This document shows positions 1 to 8,043 of a stretch of 56,167 nucleotides of DNA, piece after piece (the stretch's first letter is position 1; each line of letters begins with the position of its first letter). This DNA comes from Candidatus Zixiibacteriota bacterium (GTDB lineage Bacteria; Zixibacteria; MSB-5A5; JAABVY01; JAHJOQ01): assembly GCA_018820315.1 (NCBI GenBank), contig JAHJOQ010000030.1, forward strand, positions 1 through 56,167, in the 5' to 3' direction. Both the position numbers and the translations under genes were made by a program. Under the pieces are notes generated by a model. That model did not search any database and was not told the origin of the DNA. It worked only from the letters and a program-made list of their open reading frames with translations.

Positions 1-452
1 CTGACATCGCAGTTGGCATAGCCGCCACCGATTTCTGAGATGTCTTTGCCGCCTGAGAGGCCACTGCTCCATGCCCATGTTCCTGTTCCTTCGTCAGCAC
101 GCGAGTTGTAGCGAACTGTCCGGGGACCATGATCGGTTGACCACCTTGACCAAACAAAATGAATCCGATTGTTCGCGCTTGACCATGCGATTTGGCGTCC
201 CATCGAGCCATTCTGCTGGAATTCATAATACGTGCAGCCGATAGTGTCACCGGGCGGATATGGCGCGGGAGATGATCTCGATGGTCCTATGCCAGGGGCA
301 GTGGAAACCGCCTCGTCGCCGATGAAATGCCGTGAGGTCGTTTCTTTCAGTGGAACGCGGACGCGGCTTTCTCCGATCGCCTCAAACCGGAAGATTGATA
401 GCGTCGATGCCAGCAATATAGATGAGAATACGACTTTTGTTCTGAATGACAT
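1..452 (-). CDS. Secreted protein of unknown function, N-terminal part
   Basis: The first 150 codons of a gene that runs off the left edge are visible. The start is an ATG at 452-450, preceded on the minus strand by AAAGGGGAAC at good ribosome-binding distance. The N-terminus (MSFRTKVVFSSILLAS) is a typical Sec signal peptide, so the product is exported. The mature part is rich in Gly, Ser, Trp and Tyr (for example GSMGRQIAWSS and RIHFVWSRWS). This style is common in large secreted beta-propeller-like or surface proteins of FCB-group candidate phyla, which is general knowledge and not a domain hit. Function unknown. A codon-rich plus-strand frame over the same bases is a shadow. Confidence 0.7.
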   Translation of the reverse strand, partial: MSFRTKVVFSSILLASTLSIFRFEAIGESRVRVPLKETTSRHFIGDEAVSTAPGIGPSRSSPAPYPPGDTIGCTYYEFQQNGSMGRQIAWSSANNRIHFVWSRWSTDHGPRTVRYNSRADEGTGTWAWSSGLSGGKDISEIGGGYANCDV

Positions 453-654
453 TCGAGTTCCCCTTTGTTTCAGCAATCAGCTCACGTTGAACCGATCAGT
501 GAGTTTATCGACGGCACCAAGAGTCCCGTTTGGTTAGCTCAAACGTGCGCCAAGTGAGTTATACGATTTTGCCTCCTTTGCCCAGATCAATCCAGCCATA
601 TTGGCTGTTCGCATTGAACAGGACGTTCCCAATGTAATGGATCGCGGTCGATAC

Positions 655-660
655 TGTCAA
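655..660 (-). promoter_or_regulatory. Possible -35 of a promoter for the secreted protein gene
   Basis: On the minus strand a perfect TTGACA is followed 18 bases later by TACATT (4/6 match to the -10), about 190 bases upstream of the ATG at 452. Weak evidence. The rest of 453-711 holds no gene that I can support. Confidence 0.25.
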
Positions 661-711
661 GTGTGGAGTTGCATTTCTCCTGAAGCACCCATTGCATCCT
701 GCCATTTTCAG

Positions 712-740
712 TTGACATCAGCAAACCAATACAATATCAT
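712..740 (+). promoter_or_regulatory. Sigma-70 type promoter for the ETF-quinone oxidoreductase gene
   Basis: TTGACA (712-717), a 17-base spacer, then TATCAT (735-740). Transcription would begin near 747 and leave a leader of about 105 bases before the ATG at 852. No riboswitch-like fold was recognised in the leader. Confidence 0.55.
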
Positions 741-851
741 TCAACCGGTTGAGCGCGCCAACTTGTGAAGCAATTCACATAACACCTGACCACAGAATCG
801 CGTTCGCTCAACGTAATAGAAGGTGACAACATGCGATAGCAGAGGTGATAC

Positions 852-2555
852 ATGGATACTGAGCGTGAAGTTCTTGAAATTGATGTTCTCGTTGTTGGCG
901 CTGGTCCTGCCGGACTGGCGTGTGCCTACCGGCTGAAGGAACTTATAGACAGCCATGAAGAGAATCGACAAGCAGGAGATACGACTGCTGAGAAGGATCT
1001 CTCGGAAATCATGATTGCTGTCATCGAGAAGGGCGCGCATGTCGGCGCGCATTCGCTGTCTGGTGCAGTCATGGATCCGAAAGGTATCGAGGAGCTGATT
1101 CCGGATTACATCGAGAGGGGTGCGCCACTCGAGAAAAAAGTTGAGGATGACACGCTGTACTACCTCAGTGAGACTAGTCGGTTCGCGGTTCCATGGCTGC
1201 CCAAGGACATGCACAACCATGGATTCAATATCGTCTCGCTCAATCGTCTGACGGCGTGGCTTGGAGAGAGGGTAGAGGAAAAAGAGGTAGACATTCTCAC
1301 CGGAGCAGGTGGCGCGGAGATTCTCTATGACGGCGATCGTGTGATAGGTGTACGCACGGATGACAAAGGACGCGATAAAGAGGGCAATCCGCGTGAGAAT
1401 TTCGAATTGGGCACGGATATTCAGGCTAAGGTCACTGTGCTGGCAGAGGGCGTGCGCGGTTCTTTGACAAAAGCGCATGTAAACAAGTTGCATCTCGATA
1501 AAGGCAAGAATCCACAATCTTATGTTACAGGCGTGAAAGAAGTGTGGGAGATTCCCGAGGGAAGATTCACGAAGGGCACGATCATTCACACGCTCGGGTA
1601 TCCGCTCGATTCTCGCACCTTCGGCGGCGGGTTCATCTATACCATGAGCGAAAATCTGCTTTCGATAGGTCTTGTTGTCGGTCTCAATTATCGAAATCCG
1701 CTGACCGATCCACATAATCTCTTCTCGAAATTCAAAACGCATCCGATGGTGAAATCAATTCTCGATGGTGGCAAAATGCTGCGATACGGAGCTAAAGCCA
1801 TTCCCGAAGGAGGCTACTACTCTATGCCGAAAATGTACGGGGATGGATTTCTGATTGTCGGCGATTCCGCCGGTTACCTGAATTCACAGAGGCTCAAGGG
1901 AATTCACCTGGCAATCAAGTCTGGCATCATGGCTGCAGAGACGACATTTGAAGCTCTGTTGGCGGATGATTACAGTGAGAAGCAACTGGGAGCTTACGAT
2001 AAGCGGTTTCAGGAGTCATGGGCGAAGCAGGAGTTGTGGAAAGTCAGGAACTTCCATCAGGCGTACGAAGATGGCCTGTTCAGCGGTTTCCTGCACACGG
2101 GGCTTCAGATGGTAACAGGTGGCAAAGGCACGAAAGAGAAGTATGAAATCGTCGAGGACTACAAGCACATGAAGAAAGTGCGCGAGTTCTTTGATGTCGA
2201 TGCCGTTGATCCGAAGCGAGATCGTATCGCTCACGACGGGAAGCTGACATGGAATAAGCTCGACAGCGTATATTACTCCGGCACCAAGCATGAGGAAGAT
2301 CAGCCGTCTCATCTTGTCATCGCTGATTTCGATACATGCAATGACAAGTGCACTTTTGAATACGGCAATCCCTGCCAGCATTTCTGCCCGGCAAATGTCT
2401 ATGAGATGGAAGAGGATGAGATCGGTAAGCCAAAACTCAAACTGAATCCGTCGAACTGTGTGCATTGCAAGACTTGCGATATAGCGGATCCCTACGCTAT
2501 CATTACGTGGGTAGTTCCGGAAGGCGGTGGTGGACCGAATTACTCGGACATGTAG
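852..2555 (+). CDS. Electron transfer flavoprotein-ubiquinone oxidoreductase (ETF-QO)
   Basis: 567 residues, the normal ETF-QO length. The enzyme takes electrons from reduced electron transfer flavoprotein and passes them through FAD and a [4Fe-4S] cluster to the quinone pool at the membrane. It thereby links acyl-CoA or amino-acid dehydrogenases to respiration. An N-terminal FAD dinucleotide motif is seen (VVGAGPAGLACA, residues about 14-25). The C-terminal ferredoxin-like domain has many cysteines (NPCQHFCPAN and NCVHCKTC) followed by the family ending GGGGPNYSDM. The ATG is preceded by AGAGGTG. The ETF subunits are not in this window, and the gene stands alone, converging on the SDR gene. 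Family assignment is firm. Confidence 0.95.
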   Translation: MDTEREVLEIDVLVVGAGPAGLACAYRLKELIDSHEENRQAGDTTAEKDLSEIMIAVIEKGAHVGAHSLSGAVMDPKGIEELIPDYIERGAPLEKKVEDDTLYYLSETSRFAVPWLPKDMHNHGFNIVSLNRLTAWLGERVEEKEVDILTGAGGAEILYDGDRVIGVRTDDKGRDKEGNPRENFELGTDIQAKVTVLAEGVRGSLTKAHVNKLHLDKGKNPQSYVTGVKEVWEIPEGRFTKGTIIHTLGYPLDSRTFGGGFIYTMSENLLSIGLVVGLNYRNPLTDPHNLFSKFKTHPMVKSILDGGKMLRYGAKAIPEGGYYSMPKMYGDGFLIVGDSAGYLNSQRLKGIHLAIKSGIMAAETTFEALLADDYSEKQLGAYDKRFQESWAKQELWKVRNFHQAYEDGLFSGFLHTGLQMVTGGKGTKEKYEIVEDYKHMKKVREFFDVDAVDPKRDRIAHDGKLTWNKLDSVYYSGTKHEEDQPSHLVIADFDTCNDKCTFEYGNPCQHFCPANVYEMEEDEIGKPKLKLNPSNCVHCKTCDIADPYAIITWVVPEGGGGPNYSDM

Positions 2556-2579
2556 CTGTCATCCGGCTTCAAAGAAAAT

Positions 2580-2605
2580 GGCGCGATCTCATGTGAGTTC
2601 GCGCC
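2580..2605. terminator. Bidirectional hairpin between convergent genes
   Basis: GGCGCGA and TCGCGCC pair perfectly, with an inner CTCA/TGAG stem. The hairpin is followed by TTACTTGTCTT on the plus strand and by CATTTTCTTTG on the minus strand. It lies midway between the stops of the convergent ETF-QO and SDR genes, so it can serve both. Confidence 0.65.
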
Positions 2606-2625
2606 TTACTTGTCTTGAAAATTCT

Positions 2626-3417
2626 CTAGAAGAGACTCTTAATAAAACCGCCGTCCACCTGAATGGCTGAACCAGTTATGTAGGCGGCGCGCTCAGATGC
2701 CAGAAAAGCTACGGCAAAAGCCACCTTTTCCGGTTCGGCAAGTCTGTTGGCCGGGATCGAACGTTGCCACGAGGCATAGATTTGAGCCACAGACACCTTA
2801 GACTTCTTGGACAGCTCTTTAGCGAAGTTCTTAAGGCGATCGGTCAACGTATACCCGGGGCAAATGCAGTTGACCGTGATCCTACTGGCTGCGACCTCAT
2901 TGGCAAGAGTCTTTGAGAATCCGAGCACTCCCGCGCGTGCGGTGTTTGAGAGCATGAGATTGTCGAGAGGCTGCTTCGCAGAGATCGAAGTCAGATTAAT
3001 AATCCTGCCCCATTTGCGGCTTTTCATCCCCGGCAACGCCAGGCGGCAGAGATTGATGGTCGACATAAGATTCTGATCTACGGCCCATCTGAAGTCAGAG
3101 TCGTCAAGTTTGTCGAATGTTCCAAGCGGTGGTCCACCTGCATTGCAAATGAGAATATCGATGTGACTGAATGCCTTTTCGACACTCTGTACCATAGACT
3201 CGATCTGCTTCTTGCTGGTGACATCTGCCTTGATGGGAAGCACTTCGGAACCTGTCATTGTACTGATGTTGTCTGCGGTACGCTTCAGTTCGTCCATATT
3301 CCTGGCGCAGATCGCAACACGGCATCCTTCCCTGGCGAGTTCGGTGGCGATTGCCTTGCCCAGACCCTTTGACGCCGCCGTGACCAGAGCTGTTTTTTTG
3401 TCAAGCCCGAGATCCAT
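2626..3417 (-). CDS. SDR-family oxidoreductase, atypical catalytic site
   Basis: 263 residues with a Rossmann fold: NAD(P) motif TAASKGLGKA (13-22), NAG at 92-94, conserved Ser in LTSIS (144) and the C-terminal YITGSAIQVDGG typical of FabG-like reductases. The catalytic YxxxK is missing: aligned on the following AGV, Tyr is Ser157 and Lys is Arg161 (SNTARAGV). I recall a FabG-like SDR subgroup lacking a perfect tetrad, so this looks like that subgroup rather than a damaged gene. The start ATG follows GAAGGTG. It lies 4 bases after the M20 peptidase gene and is probably co-transcribed with it. The substrate cannot be predicted, and calling it a true 3-oxoacyl-ACP reductase would be unsafe. Confidence 0.85.
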   Translation of the reverse strand: MDLGLDKKTALVTAASKGLGKAIATELAREGCRVAICARNMDELKRTADNISTMTGSEVLPIKADVTSKKQIESMVQSVEKAFSHIDILICNAGGPPLGTFDKLDDSDFRWAVDQNLMSTINLCRLALPGMKSRKWGRIINLTSISAKQPLDNLMLSNTARAGVLGFSKTLANEVAASRITVNCICPGYTLTDRLKNFAKELSKKSKVSVAQIYASWQRSIPANRLAEPEKVAFAVAFLASERAAYITGSAIQVDGGFIKSLF

Positions 3418-3421
3418 AGAC

Positions 3422-4792
3422 TCACACCTTCATTTCTGAGAGTTCTTTGTATAGCACCACTGCGCTGCGGATGCCGCGATGGAAATCATCGAGTCCGAAA
3501 AATTCATTCGGAGAATGAGCGTTGCAATCCGGCTGGCAGAGGCCGAGCAGGATAGTGTCGACGCCGAGAAGTTCCTTGAACGTATTGACGGTTGGAATAG
3601 ATCCTCCCTCTCTGATCCAGAATGGCTTCCTACCGAATCCGTATTCGAGAGCCTTTTCGGCCGCCTGCATTATGGGATTGTCTCTGGATACTATTGCCGC
3701 TGGTGCGCCGCTGACTTTGGTCACCTCGACTCTGACAGAAGGTGGTGCGATTTGTTTCAGATATGCCTCCAGCAGATCACAGACTTTCACGGGGTCCATC
3801 TTCGGAACGAGCCTCATAGTGATCTTGCAGCCTGCCCACGACGGCAAAACAGTCTTCTGACCTTCTCCCATATATCCGCCGAAGATGCCATTGCAGTCGA
3901 GCGTCGGTCTCGCCCACTTCCGCTCAAGCGTCGTATATCCTTTCTCTCCCAGGAGTTCATTGACTTCCAGGTCGCGCTTGTAAGCCATCTCATCGAATGG
4001 CAGCTTCGCAAATTCCTCTCGCTCCCAGTCCTGTATCGGCATCACGTCATCGTAGAAACCATCAACTGCAATGCGATTATCGTTATCATGGAGCTTGGCA
4101 ATCATGCTGCAGAGGACAGTTATCGGATTAGCGACCGCGCCCCCGTATGATCCGGAATGGAGATCGCGATTGGGTCCGATGACTTTGACCTCGCACGGAG
4201 CGATGCCTCGCAGCCCGTAAGTAAGCGCAGGCATGTCCTTTCCGAATTGAGCTGTATCTGAAATAATCGCCAAATCCGACTTCAACATTTCCTGATTCTT
4301 CTCGATGAACTCATCAAGATGCAGCGATGCAATCTCTTCCTCGCCTTCAAATACGAGTTTCACATTGATCGGCAGTTCGCCTCCGTTGTGCATGAACGTC
4401 TCGAGAGCGTGGACATGTGCCATTAACTGTCCCTTGTCATCGGCAGCGCCTCTAGCGTAGATAATGCCGTCCTTGATGACCGGGATGAACGGCGGAGAGT
4501 CCCACAAGTGGATCGGATCGACAGGCTGAACATCATAATGTCCGTAAATCAGCGCTGTCGGTTTCCCCCCAGCCTTCAGGTGCTCGGCATACAGGATCGG
4601 GTGGCCCGGGGTCTCTATAATTCGTGGTGAGAAACCAATCCTGGATAAGTAATTGCGAAGAAACTCGCATGCCGCACGAATATCTTTCTTGTGCTCCGGC
4701 TGAGCCGAAACTGATGGTATTTGGAGAAACTCAACTAACGTGTTATCGAAGCGCTTGATATTCTGACTGATATACTCCTCGTGTTCCTTCAT
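3422..4792 (-). CDS. M20-family metallopeptidase (dipeptidase, CNDP-like)
   Basis: 456 residues, the normal length for M20 dipeptidases of the carnosinase/CNDP type, which cleave dipeptides or N-acyl amino acids with two zinc ions. Visible are the metal/catalytic motif YGHYDVQP, the bridging Asp in AADDKGQ, the catalytic glutamate motif EGEEE, a metal Asp (ISDTAQ) and the lid-domain LHSGSYGG that supplies a substrate-binding His. No signal peptide, so cytosolic. The ATG is preceded by AAGGAG six bases upstream. It is the first gene of a two-gene operon with the SDR protein and diverges from rtcA. Confidence 0.92.
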   Translation of the reverse strand: MKEHEEYISQNIKRFDNTLVEFLQIPSVSAQPEHKKDIRAACEFLRNYLSRIGFSPRIIETPGHPILYAEHLKAGGKPTALIYGHYDVQPVDPIHLWDSPPFIPVIKDGIIYARGAADDKGQLMAHVHALETFMHNGGELPINVKLVFEGEEEIASLHLDEFIEKNQEMLKSDLAIISDTAQFGKDMPALTYGLRGIAPCEVKVIGPNRDLHSGSYGGAVANPITVLCSMIAKLHDNDNRIAVDGFYDDVMPIQDWEREEFAKLPFDEMAYKRDLEVNELLGEKGYTTLERKWARPTLDCNGIFGGYMGEGQKTVLPSWAGCKITMRLVPKMDPVKVCDLLEAYLKQIAPPSVRVEVTKVSGAPAAIVSRDNPIMQAAEKALEYGFGRKPFWIREGGSIPTVNTFKELLGVDTILLGLCQPDCNAHSPNEFFGLDDFHRGIRSAVVLYKELSEMKV

Positions 4793-4816
4793 TACGACTC
4801 CTTGTGTGAATGGCCT

Positions 4817-4845
4817 ACCTTATGGAAATTTGGTGCGTCTGTCAA
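4817..4845 (-). promoter_or_regulatory. Probable promoter for the M20 peptidase operon
   Basis: On the minus strand TTGACA (4845-4840), 17 bases, then TAAGGT (4822-4817), ending 24 bases before the ATG. The -35 is perfect and the -10 is poor. Confidence 0.4.
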
Positions 4846-4950
4846 CACATTTTGAAACAGAGGGGGATGTTAGGTATCTGTCTCCACGACTCTTCGGTGC
4901 ACAACATTTTTCTTGCAGAAAGACGTAAATGTTCGTAAAATCGGAAACTT

Positions 4951-6006
4951 ATGGCTGCAGAAATGATCAGAATAGATGGAAGCTTCGGAGAAGGCGGAGG
5001 GCAAATCCTCAGAACAAGCCTGTCGCTCGCAACTCATCTCTGCCGTCCGATAGAGATAGTCAATATCCGAAAGAGCCGCCGGACCCCCGGCCTTATGCCG
5101 CAGCATTTAACTGCGGTCAAGGCTTGCAAGAGAATCTGCGGTGCCGAGGTGCAGGGGGACAAGATCAAATCGGAGAGTCTGCAGTTCCATCCCCAAAAGG
5201 TCAAACCGGGCAAGTACACTTTCGACATAGCTGAAGGGAGGAGATCTGCTGGGAGCGCCACCCTCGTCATACAGACCCTTCTCCTGCCGCTCTTCTTCGC
5301 CGGTGGTGAGTCGCAGATCAAGGTAAAGGGCGGAACACACGTCCCATGGAGTCCCCCAGCCACATATCTAAAACAGGTGTTCTTGCCTTCATTGGCGATG
5401 ATTGGCCTTCACTCGCAGATGAAGATATCACGTTGGGGATGGTATCCTGAAGGTGGGGGGGAAATATCCTGCTCGATACAGTCAGCCAAGGGAATAAAAC
5501 TTCACGACTACACTGACAGAGGGAAGTTTGTCAGATTGACTGGTCTATCGGCTGTTTCAAACCTGCAGTTTTCGATAGCGGAGCGCCAGCGGAAACGTGC
5601 GCATCAGATTCTCAAGGAAGCCGGCTATGGAGCGAATATTGTCAGCAAAGAGGTCCGATCATCCGGCAAAGGGACAATCCTCTTTCTGACAGCAGAATTC
5701 GAGAAAATTATCGCGGGATTCTCGGTTCTGGGCGAGAAGGGCAAGCCTGCTGAGATAGTCGCTGAAGAAGCAGCAATGCAGTTCATAGATTTTATCGGTA
5801 AAGATGTTTGTATCGGCAGTCACCTCGCTGATCAGATATTGCCCTATCTGTGCCTGGCGCGGCGCAAATTCAAGCTTGATGTCTCTGCTCTGACCACTCA
5901 CCTCATCACCAATCTCTGGGTAATAAAGAAGTTCTTCGACTTTAAGGTCGAGATCAAAGGCCAAGTGGGATTCCCCGGGTATATCACTGTCGAACCCAAT
6001 AAGTAG
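4951..6006 (+). CDS. rtcA: RNA 3'-terminal phosphate cyclase RtcA
   Basis: 351 residues. RtcA uses ATP to convert RNA 3'-phosphate ends to 2',3'-cyclic phosphates through a covalent AMP-histidine. The family opening is clear (MIRIDGSFGEGGGQILR, residues 5-21), then SRRTPGLMPQHL and the Gly/Ser-rich EGRRSAGSATL. The adenylated histidine is probably His291 in SHLADQILPYLCLA. The true start may be the ATG at 4963, since most relatives begin with MIRIDGS; neither ATG has a strong ribosome-binding site. No rtcB or rtcR lies beside it, so RNA-repair context is absent here. It diverges from the M20 peptidase gene. Confidence 0.95.
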   Translation: MAAEMIRIDGSFGEGGGQILRTSLSLATHLCRPIEIVNIRKSRRTPGLMPQHLTAVKACKRICGAEVQGDKIKSESLQFHPQKVKPGKYTFDIAEGRRSAGSATLVIQTLLLPLFFAGGESQIKVKGGTHVPWSPPATYLKQVFLPSLAMIGLHSQMKISRWGWYPEGGGEISCSIQSAKGIKLHDYTDRGKFVRLTGLSAVSNLQFSIAERQRKRAHQILKEAGYGANIVSKEVRSSGKGTILFLTAEFEKIIAGFSVLGEKGKPAEIVAEEAAMQFIDFIGKDVCIGSHLADQILPYLCLARRKFKLDVSALTTHLITNLWVIKKFFDFKVEIKGQVGFPGYITVEPNK

Positions 6007-6080
6007 GCTTGTATCCAGTCTGACGTGCAGTCGGACTGAAGACATGTCGTAATCTGATTCTAACGACAGGCGTCATTTCT

Positions 6081-7478
6081 ATGTCGGAACCCGTCAAGTA
6101 CAAAGGCCATGTCGAGGGCTCAGTCCTGAGGAGCATATTCAGGATGGGTCTGCCTTCCATGATTGGGTTTGGTGCCGCAAATGTATACGACATCATCGAT
6201 ATGTTCTGGCTTGCGAGACTCGGTGTAGACCCACCCGCCGCAATCACATTCTTCTTTGCGTTCTTCTGGGTGATATCATCTGTGAACATGATCGCCGGTA
6301 CTGGAAGTGTCTCTATCATTTCACAGAATTTCGGATCGGGAAATATTGACGCCACTGAGGTCTCAATTAAGGAGACATTCATTCTCAAAGCTATCCTTGC
6401 AGTCGGATTCGGCGCCATCGGCCTGCTGATTCTGGAGCCTGTTCTGACACTGCTTGGGGCTGAAGGCAGCGTGCTTCGGATGGCACTCGAATACGGACGT
6501 ATCCAGCTCTATGCCATGGTGTTTCCCTTCTGTGCGTTCACAGTTTACACAGCCTTGCGGGGAATAGGCAATCCGAAATGGGCAATGACACTGATGCTGA
6601 CCTCAATCGCTCTGAATATGATTCTCGATCCAGTGCTTATCTTCGGATGGTGGATATTCCCTGAACTTGGAGTTGCCGGAGCTGCGTGGGCTTCCATAAT
6701 CGGCTACGCATTCTCAGTGATTGCCGGACTTGCGCTGTTTTGCGGAGGTGTCTTTAATGTGAAATTGCACCTGGTCGGAAAGATTCGGCTTGGAATCAAC
6801 ACTATGTTCAAGATTATGCGAATCGGAGCGCCTTCGGGGATAAGCGCGGTATCTTTTTCACTCTCTCGCTCGGTCCTAATGTGGTTCGTAGGCTATTACG
6901 GTACAGAGATTGTCGCAGCTTATGGGGTTGGAAACAGGATTTCCGCGTTTGGCATTATGGTGGTTGTCGGGCTCGGGCTCGGTATCTCTGCGCTTATCGG
7001 TCAGATTCTGGGTGCTGAGAATCACGAACGCGCATGGAAGACATCAAAGCAGTCGATCTGGCTCTCCACGGTAGTCATGACTGCCTTCGGGGCAGTCTGT
7101 TTCTTTGGAGCAGATTTGCTGATGCGAATGTTCTTTGACTCGTCAGCAGGCGGACAATCGGCGCAGGTTCACCATGCGGGAGTAGTCTTTCTGAGAATCA
7201 TCGCCTTTTCATTTCCGTTTGTCGGGATCTTTATCACTATTGAGCAGGTGTTCTGCGGTGCAGGTAAGAATCTGCCCCCAATGCTCTTCGGCATAGCTGC
7301 AAACTGGCTTCTGGAGATTCCGCTTATCTGGGGATTGGCCTGGATGGCCGGCATGAACGAGACCGGGGTCTGGTTAGCCGTAACGGCTGCGCATGTAATC
7401 GCTACAGCGGCTTTCATCGTCTACTATCACAGAAAGACCTGGCTGCATTATCGTGTCAAGACGACTGCCCCGGCATGA
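6081..7478 (+). CDS. MATE-family efflux transporter
   Basis: 465 residues forming about 12 hydrophobic membrane helices in two similar halves, the usual MATE size. The N-terminal half has the family-type stretch LPSMIGFGAANVYDIIDMFW. The second half repeats the pattern (GAPSGISAVSFSLSRSVLMW, then VGLGLGISALIGQ). MATE proteins export drugs or metabolites in exchange for Na+ or H+; the substrate cannot be read from the sequence. It follows rtcA by 74 bases, so co-transcription is possible. It ends 5 bases from the convergent ACT gene with no clear terminator. Confidence 0.92.
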   Translation: MSEPVKYKGHVEGSVLRSIFRMGLPSMIGFGAANVYDIIDMFWLARLGVDPPAAITFFFAFFWVISSVNMIAGTGSVSIISQNFGSGNIDATEVSIKETFILKAILAVGFGAIGLLILEPVLTLLGAEGSVLRMALEYGRIQLYAMVFPFCAFTVYTALRGIGNPKWAMTLMLTSIALNMILDPVLIFGWWIFPELGVAGAAWASIIGYAFSVIAGLALFCGGVFNVKLHLVGKIRLGINTMFKIMRIGAPSGISAVSFSLSRSVLMWFVGYYGTEIVAAYGVGNRISAFGIMVVVGLGLGISALIGQILGAENHERAWKTSKQSIWLSTVVMTAFGAVCFFGADLLMRMFFDSSAGGQSAQVHHAGVVFLRIIAFSFPFVGIFITIEQVFCGAGKNLPPMLFGIAANWLLEIPLIWGLAWMAGMNETGVWLAVTAAHVIATAAFIVYYHRKTWLHYRVKTTAPA

Positions 7479-7483
7479 GACGC

Positions 7484-7948
7484 TCAGTCGATGCCGAACT
7501 CAGCCCTGAGTGCCGTGGCGGCCTCATCAATCTGAGAGACTTTCACCACACAACTTATCGAGGAGAGGGACGTCGAGATCGCCTCGATGTTAATGCCTGC
7601 CTTCGATAGAGCCGAAAACAATCTTCCTCCCGATCCGGGCTGGCCTGACAGCATGTGCCAGGAAACAGTGAGGATGGCTATGTCGGAGCGTGAAGATATG
7701 TCGTCGAACTGAAGTGTGCTCTTCATATCGTTGAGGAGCTGGATTGCTGCGTCGACATCCTTCTCTCTCAATGCGAATGCAATATTGGCACGATTGTGCT
7801 TGCCGGGACTCGAAATCACTAACTCGACATTGTATCCTCGCGCTCCCAGAGCCCCGAATATGTCTGCTGCAATGCCAGGACTGTCAGGCACGTTGTGAAT
7901 AACGACCTCTGCAACATCGCATATGGTAGTCAAGTGAACATCAGGCAT
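7484..7948 (-). CDS. Free-standing aspartokinase-type tandem ACT protein
   Basis: 154 residues made of two ACT domains. The first runs from VVIHNVPDSPGIAADIFGAL and the second from SDIAILTVSWHMLSGQPGSG to NIEAISTSLSSISCVVK. This matches the C-terminal regulatory region of aspartate kinases, including the GINIEAIST stretch that helps bind lysine or threonine. There is no kinase domain. I place the start at the ATG 7948-7946 because AAGGAGATCCT precedes it. A longer frame begins upstream but lacks a ribosome-binding site and a conserved sequence. It may act like the separately translated beta subunit of some aspartokinases, or as an amino-acid sensor for another enzyme. Confidence 0.82.
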   Translation of the reverse strand: MPDVHLTTICDVAEVVIHNVPDSPGIAADIFGALGARGYNVELVISSPGKHNRANIAFALREKDVDAAIQLLNDMKSTLQFDDISSRSDIAILTVSWHMLSGQPGSGGRLFSALSKAGINIEAISTSLSSISCVVKVSQIDEAATALRAEFGID

Positions 7949-7988
7949 AGGATCTCCTTTTCTTGTTAGGGTAAGACGTTGGTGTATT

Positions 7989-8038
7989 GATGTCAATTTC
8001 TTTTTGAATTGACATCGAAAAAAGAGATCGCTTAAATA
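7989..8038. promoter_or_regulatory. Divergent promoters built on a perfect inverted repeat
   Basis: GATGTCAATT (7989-7998) and AATTGACATC (8007-8016) are perfect 10-base inverted arms with an 8-base spacer. Each arm contains a TTGACA. The rightward one (8009-8014) is followed after 18 bases by TAAATA (8033-8038). The leftward one is followed after 17 bases by the weaker TACCCT. The repeat could be an operator that controls both the ACT gene and the solute-binding/two-component operon, or simply two mirrored -35 boxes. Confidence 0.5.
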
Positions 8039-8043
8039 ACAAC

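Noticed and set aside
232-537. Plus-strand 101-codon frame
   Set aside because: Shadow of the secreted-protein gene on the minus strand, which has a signal peptide and ribosome-binding site.
741-1742. Long minus-strand open frame over the ETF-QO gene
   Set aside because: It lies fully antisense to a gene with clear family motifs and has no family features itself.
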